A stretch of DNA of 64,000 nucleotides from Streptomyces sp. Edi4 (GTDB lineage Bacteria > Actinomycetota > Actinomycetes > Streptomycetales > Streptomycetaceae). The stretch is taken from assembly GCF_040253615.1 (NCBI RefSeq), contig NZ_JBEJGY010000004.1, positions 7,254,001 to 7,318,000 on the forward strand, in the 5' to 3' direction. Position numbers and translations under genes: made by a program. This document shows, one piece after another, positions 1-9,766 of the stretch. The first letter of the stretch is position 1. Every line of letters starts with the position of its first letter. Under the pieces are notes generated by a model. That model did no database searches. It was not told where the DNA came from and saw only the letters and a list, made by a program, of their open reading frames with translations.

Positions 1-317
1 CGGCCGGCCGCGAGATCGACGACGCCACGGTCGCCGAGGCGCTGGTGTGTGTCGAATCGCGCCAGGCCGTGCTCGCCCCACCACCTGCGGGCAGCAACGA
101 CTTGCTCATGCCGATCCGCGACGGCCTCATCACAGCCGACCACGTGCATGCGGAACTGGGTGAACTCATCGCCGGCAGCAAGCCGGGACGCACCGCACCG
201 GATCAGATCACCCTCTTCAAATCGGTCGGGGTGGCCGTACAGGACGCCGCAGCCACGGCTCTGGTCGTCGCGGCCGCCCGCCGGCAATCGATCGGCGAGG
301 AGATCAGTCTGCGGTGA
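1..317 (+). CDS. Ornithine cyclodeaminase / mu-crystallin family protein, 3' end only
   Basis: The reading frame is open from base 3 to the TGA at 315-317, so the gene starts outside the window. About 104 C-terminal residues are visible. They include VESRQAVLA, an acidic/Leu stretch, DGLIT and KSVGVAVQDAAAT, the usual end of the NAD(P)-binding domain of ornithine cyclodeaminase/mu-crystallin proteins (alanine dehydrogenase-like or imine reductase-like enzymes). Family members convert ornithine to proline or reduce cyclic imines or keto acids. The substrate cannot be told from this fragment. It converges on the GlxA-type gene with about 60 bp between them. Confidence 0.75.
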   Translation, partial: AGREIDDATVAEALVCVESRQAVLAPPPAGSNDLLMPIRDGLITADHVHAELGELIAGSKPGRTAPDQITLFKSVGVAVQDAAATALVVAAARRQSIGEEISLR

Positions 318-379
318 CGCCGCCACCAATAGCCAATAGGGGAAGGGTCCACCCCGCCCCGGTGGGCGCGAGCCGGATG

Positions 380-1327
380 TCAGCGAGGACGGCGGAAGGT
401 GGTCCGGTAGGTCTGTGGCGTCGTGCCGGTGACGCGCTTGAACCGTTCGCGAAAGGCGGTCGCGGATCCAAAACCGGCCTGCACGGCGATGCGTTCGACG
501 GAATGGTCGCTGTGCTCAAGCAGGTACTGGGCGTGTCGCACGCGTGCGCGGAGCAGCCATTGCAGCGGGGTCGTACCGGTCTGTTCGCGGAAGCGGCGGC
601 TGAAGGTGCGGGTGCTCATGGCGCAGCGGGCAGCCATGGCCTCCAGAGTGAGTTCTTCGCCGAGGTGGTCCTGGATCCAGGCCAGTGTCGGTTCCAGAAG
701 TGAGCCGCGAGGCAGCGGCGGCGGTTCCTGGACGATGTACTGGGCCTGGCCGCCCTCCCGTTCCAGGGGGGTGACGGCCAGTCGGGCCGCGTCCGCGGCG
801 ACGGCCGAGCCCAGGTCGCGGCGGACCAGGTGCAAGCACAGATCCATACCGGCGGACGCCCCGGCGGAGGTGAGCAGTTGGCCGTTGTCCACATAGAGCA
901 CGTCCGGGCGCACCTCGATGTCCGGGTACTGCTGGGCGAGTTGGCCGGCGGCTGTCCAATGGGTGGTGGCGGCAAGGCCGTCCAGCAGGCCGGTGGCAGC
1001 CAGAGTGAAGGCGCCGCCACAGATCGAGGCGATGCGCGCGCCGTCGGCTGCGGCGTCACACAGTGCCTGGAGCGCTTCGGCCGGGGGCGGCCCCGCGTGC
1101 TCCTCCCGGCCGGGCACGATGATCGTGTCGGCATCGGCGAGGCCGTCAAGACCCCAGGGCACACGGATGGTGAACGTCTCGGTCGGCACTTCGGGTCGGG
1201 TTCCACAGACGCGCACCCGGTAGGGGCGCCGCCCGTCCGGCAGGCGTACGCGTCCGAACACCTCGACCGGGATGGCCATGTCGAAGGCCACCGTCTGGTC
1301 CAGCGCGAGTATCGCCACGGTGTGCAT
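380..1327 (-). CDS. GlxA family transcriptional regulator (DJ-1/PfpI domain + AraC HTH)
   Basis: This is a 315-residue protein with two domains. Residues about 1-190 form a DJ-1/PfpI-like amidotransferase fold with the nucleophile-elbow motif SICGGAF. Residues about 215-310 are an AraC-type double helix-turn-helix (LTLEAMAARCAMSTRTFSRRF ... ERIAVQAGFGSATAFRERF). Such proteins are cytoplasmic DNA-binding regulators whose N-terminal domain senses a ligand instead of acting as a protease. It is transcribed divergently from a DJ-1 family gene about 190 bp away, a common arrangement in which the regulator controls its neighbour. The ATG at 1327 is the only start giving a complete DJ-1 strand (MHTVAILALDQ). 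Confidence 0.85.
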   Translation of the reverse strand: MHTVAILALDQTVAFDMAIPVEVFGRVRLPDGRRPYRVRVCGTRPEVPTETFTIRVPWGLDGLADADTIIVPGREEHAGPPPAEALQALCDAAADGARIASICGGAFTLAATGLLDGLAATTHWTAAGQLAQQYPDIEVRPDVLYVDNGQLLTSAGASAGMDLCLHLVRRDLGSAVAADAARLAVTPLEREGGQAQYIVQEPPPLPRGSLLEPTLAWIQDHLGEELTLEAMAARCAMSTRTFSRRFREQTGTTPLQWLLRARVRHAQYLLEHSDHSVERIAVQAGFGSATAFRERFKRVTGTTPQTYRTTFRRPR

Positions 1328-1515
1328 CCATGCAGGCTACGCCCACTTCTCGCCGTAACACATGGCGCAGGTGGGAGAGTTGGGCGTCGCGAAAGCACTG
1401 GTTGGTGAAGTGGCGAGAACCCGTTGGGGTGTGTCATTCGAGCCCATGGTCGGGGTCTGTCGCGCCGCCTAGCGTGAGCGCGGCAGACATGAACCGAGGG
1501 AAATGTGAGTCGCCG

Positions 1516-2199
1516 ATGCTGGCACAGTTCGTCCTCTTCGATGGATTCGACCCGTTGGATGTCATCGCTCCGTTCGAGATCTTCAGCGCCGCCCGGGCCT
1601 TCACCGATCAGGTGGCCGTCGAACTGGCCAGCGCGGAAGGAGCCAGGCAGGTGCCGAGCGGCATACCCGGTGTCGCGCTGACGGCCGCCGCTCTTCTGGC
1701 CCCGGAGCGCGCGGACTTGGTCGTTGTGCCGGGCGCGGCCGGGAGGCTCCCCGGTCAGGGCGCGGACGACGCTCCCGAGGAACAGATTCCCGCGATCCTC
1801 GGCCGCGCGCTGACCACGGAACTCCCGAGCTTGCTGGCCGATGCGCTGGCCGCGCCGGGCACCATAGTGGCCACGGTCTGCGGAGGGTCGCTGGTGCTGT
1901 CGATGGCCGGGCTCGTGCGTGGCCGCCACGCCACCACCCATCACCAGGGCCTGGACCTGCTGGGCGCGGGCGGTGCGCACCTCGCCCCGGGCCGGGTCGT
2001 CGACGACGGCGACCTCGTCACCGCCGGCGGCGTCACCTCCGGCCTCGATCTGGGCCTGTATCTGCTGGAGCGTGAGGTCGGGCCCAAAGTGGCCCTCGCG
2101 GTGGAGCAGCTGTTCGCCCACGAGCGCCGAGGCGTCGTCTGGCGCGACCAGGGGTGTGAGCCGATGTCCCCCGCCGTCGCCGTCGAGCCGTCGCGGTGA
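1516..2199 (+). CDS. DJ-1/PfpI family protein (isonitrile hydratase-like)
   Basis: A 227-residue single-domain DJ-1/PfpI protein. It has the typical first strand (QFVLFDGFDPLDVIAPFEIF), the nucleophile elbow ATVCGGSLVLSMAG with its Cys, and the downstream ATTHH segment. Members act as isonitrile hydratases, glyoxalases or chaperone-like proteins, so the precise reaction is open. The ATG at 1516 is chosen because it precedes the first strand. An in-frame ATG at 1489 would add nine residues and is possible. The stop overlaps the GTG of the next gene by 4 bp, so the two are translationally coupled. It is probably regulated by the divergent GlxA-type protein. Confidence 0.75.
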   Translation: MLAQFVLFDGFDPLDVIAPFEIFSAARAFTDQVAVELASAEGARQVPSGIPGVALTAAALLAPERADLVVVPGAAGRLPGQGADDAPEEQIPAILGRALTTELPSLLADALAAPGTIVATVCGGSLVLSMAGLVRGRHATTHHQGLDLLGAGGAHLAPGRVVDDGDLVTAGGVTSGLDLGLYLLEREVGPKVALAVEQLFAHERRGVVWRDQGCEPMSPAVAVEPSR

Positions 2200-2672
2200 C
2201 CAAGCTCCTGCTCATCCTGCACGTGCTCGCGGTGATCGTCGCCGTCGGCCCGGTGACCGTCGCGGCCAGCATGTTTCCCGCCGCGGCCCGCCGTGCCGCC
2301 GGCCCGCCCGACGAGCACGAGGCACTTGCCACGGTACGGGTGCTGCACCGCGTCTGCCGCGTCTACGCCGCCCTCGGCCTGGCCGTTCCCGTTCTTGGGT
2401 TCGCCACCGCGAGCGGGCTGCACGTCCTGGGCAGCCCCTGGCTGATCGTGTCGATCGTGCTGACGGGCGCGGCCGCACTGGTGCTGGCGCTGCTCGTTCT
2501 GCCGGCCCAGGAACGCCTCCTCGCCCAGCTGGCCGGGTCCCCGGCCGGGACGGTGGCCGTCGAGCGCGCGCAGACCGCCCGCCTGGCCATGCTGACCGGC
2601 GCCTTCAACCTGCTCTGGGCAACGGTCACCGTCCTGATGATTCTCCGCCCCGGCTCCACCACGGGAGTGTGA
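2196..2672 (+). CDS. DUF2269-like small integral membrane protein
   Basis: 158 residues with four predicted membrane helices: residues about 2-25, 48-70, 75-100 and 130-150. The first helix carries LHVLAVIVAVGPVTVA, resembling DUF2269 membrane proteins of unknown function. The GTG start overlaps the upstream stop (GTGA), so it belongs to the same operon as the DJ-1 gene and the two following membrane proteins. No catalytic motif is visible. Function is unknown. Confidence 0.6.
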   Translation: MTKLLLILHVLAVIVAVGPVTVAASMFPAAARRAAGPPDEHEALATVRVLHRVCRVYAALGLAVPVLGFATASGLHVLGSPWLIVSIVLTGAAALVLALLVLPAQERLLAQLAGSPAGTVAVERAQTARLAMLTGAFNLLWATVTVLMILRPGSTTGV

Positions 2673-2675
2673 CTC

Positions 2676-2993
2676 ATGGCTGTCGACTCCGTACCCGCGC
2701 AACGGCTCGCACGCAGGCCGCTGCGCGCGTCGGCGACCATCGAACTGGTCAGCCTCGCCGTGTTGTTGGTCAACCTCACCACCGGGGACGCCCGGGAGAT
2801 CGCCGCGCTGTTCGGGCCCGTGCACGGGGTCGCCTGGCTTTTCGGCGTCCTGGCCACCCGGCGCGATCCGCGGGGCGGCACCGGAGCCACGCTGCGCGCC
2901 GTCATCCCTGGCATCGGGGGCCTGCTCGCGCTCCGTGCCCTGGAGCGTGACGACACGCGGGCCGCTCCGGTTGCCGGATCGGGGGCACGATGA
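2676..2993 (+). CDS. Small membrane protein, DUF3817-like
   Basis: 105 residues with helices at about 20-38, 45-60 and 70-88. The pattern of an early Glu in the first helix, then GPVHGVAWLFGV, resembles DUF3817-type membrane proteins, but the match is weak. It starts 3 bp after the preceding stop and its last codons overlap the next start (ATGA), so it is the third gene of a tightly coupled four-gene operon. Function is not known. Confidence 0.5.
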   Translation: MAVDSVPAQRLARRPLRASATIELVSLAVLLVNLTTGDAREIAALFGPVHGVAWLFGVLATRRDPRGGTGATLRAVIPGIGGLLALRALERDDTRAAPVAGSGAR

Positions 2994-3568
2994 GAGCCCG
3001 CCTTCCCGGGCTCGCGACTACGGCGGCGCCGACGCTGGCGTTCGTTGCCGCCTACGGCGCCGGCGGACTGCGGGCCGCCCTCGTGGCGGCCACCGCGCTC
3101 GGTGTCCTGGTTCTCGCGTGTGCTCTGTGGGCCCGCCGGTACCTTCAGCATGCGGCGGTGGGCGCGCTGCTGGCGGTGACCTGCGCGGCCGTGGCGGTCG
3201 GTACCGGGCAGGCCCGGGGCTTCTTCCTGCTGCCCATGCTGCTGCCCGCGGCGTCCTCGGCGGCCTGCCTGCTGTCGGTGCTGGCAGGCAGGCCCCTGGC
3301 CGGCCTGGTCGCGAACCGGCTCGTGGGCGGCCCACCGCGCTGGCGGTCACACCGGGCCCTGCACCGTTTCTATCGTTGGATGACGGTATGCGTCGGCCTG
3401 GTGTGCCTGGCGAGTCTGGCCGCGCAGACCGCCCTGTACAGCCGCGCGGAGATCGCCTGGCTCGGCGCCCTCCACGTCGCCATGGGAGCCCTGTGGCCCG
3501 CGATCACTGCCGCGACGCTCGCCCTGTCACGCATGGCCGTGGCCCGTCATCGCGACTCGGGCGCCTGA
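2990..3568 (+). CDS. Hypothetical multi-pass membrane protein
   Basis: 192 residues, Ala/Leu-rich, with about five hydrophobic segments: residues 6-24, 28-46, 53-75, 78-98 and 135-180. No family is recognised. It begins on an ATGA overlap with the upstream gene and is the last gene of the operon, ending just before a strong hairpin terminator. The order DJ-1 protein followed by three small membrane proteins suggests a joint membrane or stress role, but that is inference only. Confidence 0.5.
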   Translation: MRARLPGLATTAAPTLAFVAAYGAGGLRAALVAATALGVLVLACALWARRYLQHAAVGALLAVTCAAVAVGTGQARGFFLLPMLLPAASSAACLLSVLAGRPLAGLVANRLVGGPPRWRSHRALHRFYRWMTVCVGLVCLASLAAQTALYSRAEIAWLGALHVAMGALWPAITAATLALSRMAVARHRDSGA

Positions 3569-3597
3569 TACGGGTCCGGCGGTCAGGGACGTGCCGC

Positions 3598-3620
3598 GTC
3601 CCAGGGGTGATCCCTGGGAC
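3598..3620. terminator. Bidirectional hairpin terminator
   Basis: A perfect 9-bp inverted repeat (GTCCCAGGG ... CCCTGGGAC) with a 5-nt loop lies between two converging genes, ending at 3568 (+) and 3630 (-). There is no U-tract, as is common for Streptomyces terminators. Confidence 0.75.
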
Positions 3621-3629
3621 GGGGCGAGG

Positions 3630-4208
3630 TCACAGCACCTTGTCGACCAACCCGTCGATGTAGTCCGGCGTGAGCGGGACGATGCCGAACAGGACGCGGA
3701 TGTACATCGGGGCCAGGACGTGGTCCAGGACGTCGAGCGCGTCGGGGGCGGGCTCGCCACGGTCGCGGGACCGGTCGAGCATGGACTGCAACTGCCGCAT
3801 GCGTTCGGCGAGAATGCCGTCGCCTGCCCGCAGGCCCTGCTGACCGTTGGCCGACAGGGCGACGGCCAGGTGCAGCACCGCCGGCCCGTCGGGTCCGGTG
3901 ATCTCGCGTGCCACGGCGGCCGCGTAGGTGCGCAGGTCGCCGCCCAGGCTCCCCGTGTCGGGCATCGGCGACCGCGCGTTGAGGCGGGCGAGCGCCACAT
4001 CGGAGAGCAGGTTGTCCAGGTTGCCCCAGCGACGGTAAATGCTGCTGTCGGCCACGCCCGCGCGGGCGGCGACCTCGCCGACGGTGAAATTCCCGTAGCC
4101 GCGCTCGCCGATCAGGTCCGTGACCGCCTGGTGCACCGTCGCGGCGACGCGGGCGCTGCGCCCACCCGGCCGCCGGACCGGCTGTCGTTCGTTCATGCCC
4201 ATAGCCAT
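3630..4208 (-). CDS. TetR/AcrR family repressor of the adjacent DHA2 exporter
   Basis: 192 residues with an N-terminal TetR helix-turn-helix (residues about 25-65: VTDLIGERGYGNFTVGEVAARAGVADSSIYRRW). The C-terminal part is a helical ligand-binding domain with the LAPMYIRVLFG segment seen in many TetR_C proteins. It is divergent from the drug-exporter gene at 4314. The spacer holds two matching inverted repeats, so it most likely represses both itself and the exporter. Several Met codons lie near the start (4208, 4202, 4196); the first is used here. Confidence 0.85.
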   Translation of the reverse strand: MAMGMNERQPVRRPGGRSARVAATVHQAVTDLIGERGYGNFTVGEVAARAGVADSSIYRRWGNLDNLLSDVALARLNARSPMPDTGSLGGDLRTYAAAVAREITGPDGPAVLHLAVALSANGQQGLRAGDGILAERMRQLQSMLDRSRDRGEPAPDALDVLDHVLAPMYIRVLFGIVPLTPDYIDGLVDKVL

Positions 4209-4219
4209 GCCCCGACCTT

Positions 4220-4240
4220 AACGCAGTCAGCGCTTGCGTT
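4220..4240. promoter_or_regulatory. TetR-type operator 1
   Basis: An inverted repeat AACGCA-N9-TGCGTT sits just upstream of the TetR gene start. It has the same half-sites and spacing as the second site at 4267-4291, which argues that both bind the TetR protein at 3630-4208. Confidence 0.7.
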
Positions 4241-4266
4241 TGTGCGCGGGCTCGACGTAAGGTCCC

Positions 4267-4291
4267 CTAACGCAACCATCAACTGCGTTAG
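4267..4291. promoter_or_regulatory. TetR-type operator 2
   Basis: A perfect inverted repeat CTAACGCA-N9-TGCGTTAG ends 10 bp before the ribosome-binding site of the DHA2 exporter. It is the longer, probably stronger, copy of the operator at 4220-4240. Its position would block exporter transcription. Confidence 0.75.
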
Positions 4292-4313
4292 AGAATTTTG
4301 AGAGGGGTTCCCC

Positions 4314-5915
<1,602 letters not shown>

Positions 5916-6004
5916 GGGAGCGCGCTCTGTGAGGTCCCCCGTGTGATCTCCGAGGCGGGCGGGCCGCGCGCCGCCGACAAACCAGGCAGACCGGGAGCGC
6001 CCGC

Positions 6005-6271
6005 GCCAGCGCCCGGTTCATCATGAACGGGGCCAACCACCGTATGGACGGTCCTTCCACCTTCCCGTTCCCCACCATGGGGGGCTCCCGGGCGGAGCAC
6101 TTCGACCTGATCACCGGCCTGCCCGGCCGGGGTGACACGGTCGTCGGCAACGACGTGTGGTTCGGCCACGGCGCCACGGTCATGCCCGGTGTACGCATCG
6201 GCAACGGCGCGATCGTCGCCGCCGGAGCCATGGTCACCGGCGACGTCCCCGATTACGGCGTCGTCGGCGGC
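6005..6271 (+). pseudogene. CatB-related O-acetyltransferase, left (middle) fragment of a split gene
   Basis: The frame reads ASARFIMNGANHRMDGPSTF and continues through the hexapeptide-repeat beta-helix of xenobiotic (CatB/Vat-type) acetyltransferases, with VVGNDVWFGHGATVMPG and IGNGAIVAAGAMVTGDVPDYGVVGGD. The first ~75 residues of the family are missing. Homology stops abruptly at about 6271, right after the VVGG motif. The missing C-terminus is found at 9393-9563. CatB-type enzymes acetylate chloramphenicol or streptogramins, but this copy must be inactive. Confidence 0.85.
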
Positions 6272-6519
6272 GATGCGTCTCCCTGTTCATGTAGTGGTCG
6301 CGGAGCCGCGGCACCCTGCTCGTCGCTCCGGCCTGGAGGGAGGAGGGGGGAGGCGCAGCGGTCCGGCTGTGGCTGGTGGCCTACGTCTGTGGCGGTTTTG
6401 GAGGTTCCCGAGTGGGCGGCCAAGGGGCGCAACCCTGCACGCCAGCCGCCGGGGACCGCGGCCTGTAGTTATGGGGTCCTCTCAGCGGCTGCCTGGCCGC
6501 TGGCTCGGTGCTCGGGGGT

Positions 6520-6823
6520 GGCGGCACGCTCGTCTGGGCCGACTCCGCCTATGCCGGACAGCTCGTGACCTGGGTGAAAGACTTACCTGAACCTGACGAT
6601 CAAGCCCGTCAGCCGCCCGAAGGACGCCGTCGGGTTCGTCGTGCTGCCCCGGCGCTGGGTCGTCGAACGCTCACACGCCTGGGTCATGCACGCCCGTTGG
6701 CACGCGCGCGACTCGGAATCGCTCATCACCTGGGCCGCGATCGCCCTCATGACCAGGCGAATCACCCGGCGATCCTCCCGCAGGAGCAATCAGTCGGCCT
6801 CCCGCGAAGCCCAGCGGGACTGA
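6520..6823 (+). mobile_element. IS5-type transposase remnant (frameshifted, 5'-truncated)
   Basis: The C-terminal end of an IS5-family DDE transposase common in Streptomyces can be read in two frames. First comes LVWADSAYAGQLVTWVKDL, then, after a one-base insertion near 6588, LNLTIKPVSRPKDAVGFVVL and PRRWVVERSHAWVMHARWH through LITWAAIALMTRR. A short internal deletion before SLITWAA is also apparent relative to the usual sequence. No complete ends or target duplication could be identified. It lies inside the DNA that splits the acetyltransferase gene. Confidence 0.8.
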
Positions 6824-7153
6824 TCATTCCCACGGGTACGGTCAGCCCCCTCGCCCCAGCCCGCCCGAAGACCTCGGCCCTGGACGTCCCACTCGACAAG
6901 TGTGCGTGCAGGCGTGATGTCGCGGTTTGCGTGGGGGCCTGAACTGCGGCTCTTCGGAAAGTCCGGCCACACCATGCGGAGACTCCAGTAGTCCCGCACG
7001 GGAACCAGGAAATTACGGAATGATTGGTCAGTTGTGACCTGGTTGGAGCAGCGGGAGAGCGCGGATTGAAGGACTGTGTGACGATCGACACGCGGCATCG
7101 GCCTTTCGTCTAACGCCATTCCGTTTCCCCCTCCCACCAGAAGGGCTTCCGCC
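6824..7153. other. 330-bp stretch without a recognisable gene
   Basis: This is the space between the IS5 remnant and the small gene at 7154. No plausible coding frame or hairpin was seen. It should contain the promoter of the 7154 gene, whose ribosome-binding site AAGGG is at 7141-7145. Confidence 0.5.
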
Positions 7154-7531
7154 ATGGGTAACAGCGCAATGATGATGGTCAGTAACAATAACGGGGACTC
7201 CGTGCGGACGTTCATCGACAACGTCACCTGCATGTACGACCACGGCCAGGGCAGCGCCCCCGGCTCCAATCTCTCGGTCTTCAACGCCCAGGTCATCAGC
7301 TCCGGCCAGACCTTCCCGAACAGCAATGGGCAGTACATCGAGACCAAGAACAGCGGTGACTGCTTCGACGTGACCTCCACCTTCGATCTCAAGGTGACCA
7401 ACGCGAACACCAACGAGGAAATCGGGGTCGTCCACTTCGAAGAACTCGGCGGCTGGAGCTACAAGGCACCCTCCACCATCAATGTCGACCTCTCGGGCGA
7501 TCCCACGTACATCATCGTGACGGTCCAGTAG
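7154..7531 (+). CDS. Small acidic beta-rich protein, possibly aegerolysin-like
   Basis: 125 residues, rich in Asn, Thr, Ser and Val, poor in Lys and Arg, with two Cys residues and no signal peptide or membrane segment. The pattern suggests a beta-sandwich. The C-terminal half (STFDLKVTNANTNEEIGVVHFEE) loosely recalls the FDL...IGxVHW segment of aegerolysins (Asp-hemolysin family), but I cannot confirm this by eye. The ATG at 7154 follows AAGGG by 8 nt. Its base composition is less GC-biased than its neighbours and it lies in the inserted segment, consistent with horizontal acquisition. Confidence 0.55.
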   Translation: MGNSAMMMVSNNNGDSVRTFIDNVTCMYDHGQGSAPGSNLSVFNAQVISSGQTFPNSNGQYIETKNSGDCFDVTSTFDLKVTNANTNEEIGVVHFEELGGWSYKAPSTINVDLSGDPTYIIVTVQ

Positions 7532-7879
7532 GCCCGCGCCTTCCACCACTCTGATGGGGCCTGCTGGGGATGATCCTGCACACCGCGTTCGCAGCGGACC
7601 AGCCCGACAGCGACCAGGCACAGCGGGTGAGGATGTGCAGGAACGCGGCGAAGATCAGCAGCACGGTCAGCGTGTCGTTGGACTCGGGCACGGTCCCCCC
7701 TTTTCAGTCGAGGCGGCGCGTTGGTGCGCCGTCACGGGGACTCTGGCGGGGCGCGGGGTTATGTAGGTCTCGCGGTCCGTGGCATAGGGCATCGTGCTGA
7801 CCAGCAGGTTCTCGGGGTGTCTCACATCGTGGCCGGGCACTCCTGTCTCAGGAAGAGTGGCATTTCCTCATGGCCCGCG
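7532..7879. other. 348-bp stretch without a convincing gene
   Basis: Only short frames with poor codon bias occur here, none with a ribosome-binding site or recognisable product. It lies within the inserted DNA between a (+) and a (-) gene, so it should hold their 3' ends or terminators, but no strong inverted repeat was found. Confidence 0.4.
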
Positions 7880-8194
7880 TCAGAAGTCACCACGGCCGGG
7901 CTGTATCTGTCGGCGGGCCGTGTCCCAGACCGCCTCGAACTGGTGGGAGGTCAGCTCCTCGGGGTCGTGGCCCTCCCACTCCGAGACGGGCAGCTCTGCT
8001 GTGATCCCGAATCTGTTGTCGTACTCATCGAGGCGGCCTGCGTCGTAGGCCCGCTGCCACTCGGCAAGGGAGGCAGCTGCGATCGGGGTCAGCTCAGGCC
8101 CTTCGAGCTCAACCTGCCGGACCACCCAGCCTTCAGCGTCGGTTTCGAAGTAGAACCAAACGTCTTCCTCACCCCAGTAACAGCGCATCCACAT
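7880..8194 (-). CDS. Hypothetical protein
   Basis: 104 residues starting MWMRCYWGEEDVWFYFETDA. It is acidic, Trp- and Tyr-rich, with no membrane segment. The fold looks like a small alpha/beta protein of the kind found as immunity-like or orphan proteins in Streptomyces, but no family is recognised. The ATG at 8194 is preferred over longer frames because the upstream part has no coding character. It lies in the inserted region beside other small orphan genes. Confidence 0.5.
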   Translation of the reverse strand: MWMRCYWGEEDVWFYFETDAEGWVVRQVELEGPELTPIAAASLAEWQRAYDAGRLDEYDNRFGITAELPVSEWEGHDPEELTSHQFEAVWDTARRQIQPGRGDF

Positions 8195-8430
8195 CGTCAC
8201 CAGACCATGATGGCCGTGCCCCGGTCCGGCTTGGCCGCGGAGGTGTCCGCATTTCGTTGGATGGGCGTCTGGCAGGCTGGGATGATCCTGCGGTGACCAG
8301 CACGAGCAGAGTCCAGACCGAAGCAGGGTGGGACGGTCCGTATTAGCGCGTCCGCGCCGAAGCGTTCGATGCGCTGTTCCTCCCCGGCCCTGACGAAGCA
8401 CTCGACGAAGTCTGCAATGTTGATGTCGAA

Positions 8431-8667
8431 GTGCATCTCCCCGATAGCTCGCGCTGGAGCGCGACGGTCTTCACTCTTGCCGAGGCCGATCGGCTGATGA
8501 AACGCTGGGAAGAGACCGGAGAAGCAGCTGGCGGCCAGTGCTTCTGGTGCTCTGACGGCTTGGTCGTGCGGGCTCCGGGCATCCCAGGGATGGTGACAGT
8601 GATCTCCGAGCTGCTCCAATCCAGAGAGTTCGACGGCGCATTTCACCGCCTGAATTCCTCCGCTTGA
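8431..8667 (+). CDS. Hypothetical protein, possibly 5'-truncated gene
   Basis: The frame gives a compact 78-residue product (HLPDSSRWSATVFTLAEADR ... ELLQSREFDGAFHRL) with conserved-looking Trp and Cys residues. Coding-like sequence continues upstream in the same frame to the TAG at 8344-8346 (FDALFLPGPDEALDEVCNVD) without any ATG, GTG or TTG. Either translation starts at GTG 8431 or the 5' end of a ~105-residue gene was lost. This fits the general decay of the inserted segment. Function is unknown. Confidence 0.45.
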   Translation: MHLPDSSRWSATVFTLAEADRLMKRWEETGEAAGGQCFWCSDGLVVRAPGIPGMVTVISELLQSREFDGAFHRLNSSA

Positions 8668-8689
8668 ACGTGCCAACAGGGGCTATCGC

Positions 8690-9262
8690 TCAGTGTGCGG
8701 TGTCACGGAGGTAGAGGGCGGCGAGCCGCGGGAGTCGGCGTCGCATCTCATCGCGGTCGTCGAAGTCGAAGTCCTCGCCCATGTCTTCGGAGTCCTCTTC
8801 GGAACTGTCCTGTGAGGCTCTGTATTCGTCCCATGCCTCGTAAAAGTCCTCCTGATCACCGGTGACCCGTTTGAATGCCTCGCTGGCGGCGTAGTTGACC
8901 TCCTCGTAGAAGAGTGCCTCGTCGCGGTGCACCTCCGCAGCCGCGACCACTGCCGGGTGCCCAGCAAGACTGTCCGGGTCAGCCGCTGCCTTCTCATACC
9001 AGTCGCGGCCCAGCGCGATCAGGCCGGCGCGGAAGTCGATGAAGCTGTCGTCCGAGCAGCCGCCACCGATGAGGTAGGCGGCTGCCCATACGTCCCATCG
9101 GTAGACGGCTTCATGTACCTCGTCGAAGCGTTCCTGGTAGCGGAGGATGTCGTACTTGGCGTGGGTGGCCAACTCGTCAACCAGGGCTTCGATGAAGGGC
9201 TTTTCCGCTGTGCCAGCCGAGCGAGCGGCCTCAATGATGGTCCAGAACTCAGAGGTGTCCAT
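8690..9262 (-). CDS. DUF4240 domain-containing protein
   Basis: 190 residues beginning MDTSEFWTIIEAARSAG, the characteristic start of DUF4240 proteins. It continues with the conserved YDILRYQERFDEV, VYRWDVWAAAYLIGGGCSDD and FIDFRAGLIALG segments. The C-terminus is highly acidic (Glu/Asp run around residues 160-175). DUF4240 proteins are of unknown role and are frequent near toxin/immunity-type genes. The start at 9262 is chosen at the domain boundary. It is the last gene inside the DNA that splits the acetyltransferase. Confidence 0.75.
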   Translation of the reverse strand: MDTSEFWTIIEAARSAGTAEKPFIEALVDELATHAKYDILRYQERFDEVHEAVYRWDVWAAAYLIGGGCSDDSFIDFRAGLIALGRDWYEKAAADPDSLAGHPAVVAAAEVHRDEALFYEEVNYAASEAFKRVTGDQEDFYEAWDEYRASQDSSEEDSEDMGEDFDFDDRDEMRRRLPRLAALYLRDTAH

Positions 9263-9392
9263 GGCTGGGCACTCTGCCAGCTGGGTCTGACAGCGGGACC
9301 TGTTGAGGGGCTCGGCCTCCGCCATGATCACGGTATCGCCCGAGCCGACCCTGCGTTCGTCGGTGTCGTCGGTGTCACGGTGCGGGTAGCCA

Positions 9393-9563
9393 AGCCCCGC
9401 CCGCCTGATCCGCACCCGCTACGACGCCGCCGACATCGCCCGGCTCCTCGCGGTGGCCTGGTGGGACTGGCCCGTACAGCACATCACCGAGCACGTACGG
9501 ACGATCATGGCGGGGACGGTCGCCGACCTGGAGGAGGCCGCCTTGCGGATCGGGCGGTCCTGA
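9393..9563 (+). pseudogene. CatB-related O-acetyltransferase, right (C-terminal) fragment of the split gene
   Basis: Starting at 9393 the sequence reads SPARLIRTRYDAADIARLLA, then AWWDWPVQHITEHVRTIMAG and VADLEEAA before a TGA at 9561-9563. This is the exact continuation expected after the VVGG motif that ends the left fragment at about 6271. The two pieces are co-linear and on the same strand. The gene was therefore interrupted by about 3.1 kb between these points. The insert carries the IS5 remnant and four small genes. Confidence 0.85.
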
Positions 9564-9766
9564 CACCCGCCCCCGCACCCCGCCTCATGCCCACCCCCGC
9601 CCCCCGCCGCGCCATGAGCGGGGTGAGTGGGGCGAGTCGGGTGAGTTGGGGCAGCCGGGTTCGGACGGGTGGCCGCCGTCTGGCACTCTTGACGCTGTCG
9701 CGTCAAGAACACATCTGTGCTGCGTCAAGAAGTCGGCAGCGGCACATCAATACTCAGGAGACCCGC

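Noticed and set aside
616..2121. A 501-codon minus-strand frame across two genes
   Set aside because: It overlaps the GlxA-type and DJ-1 genes in other frames and has no coding signature of its own.
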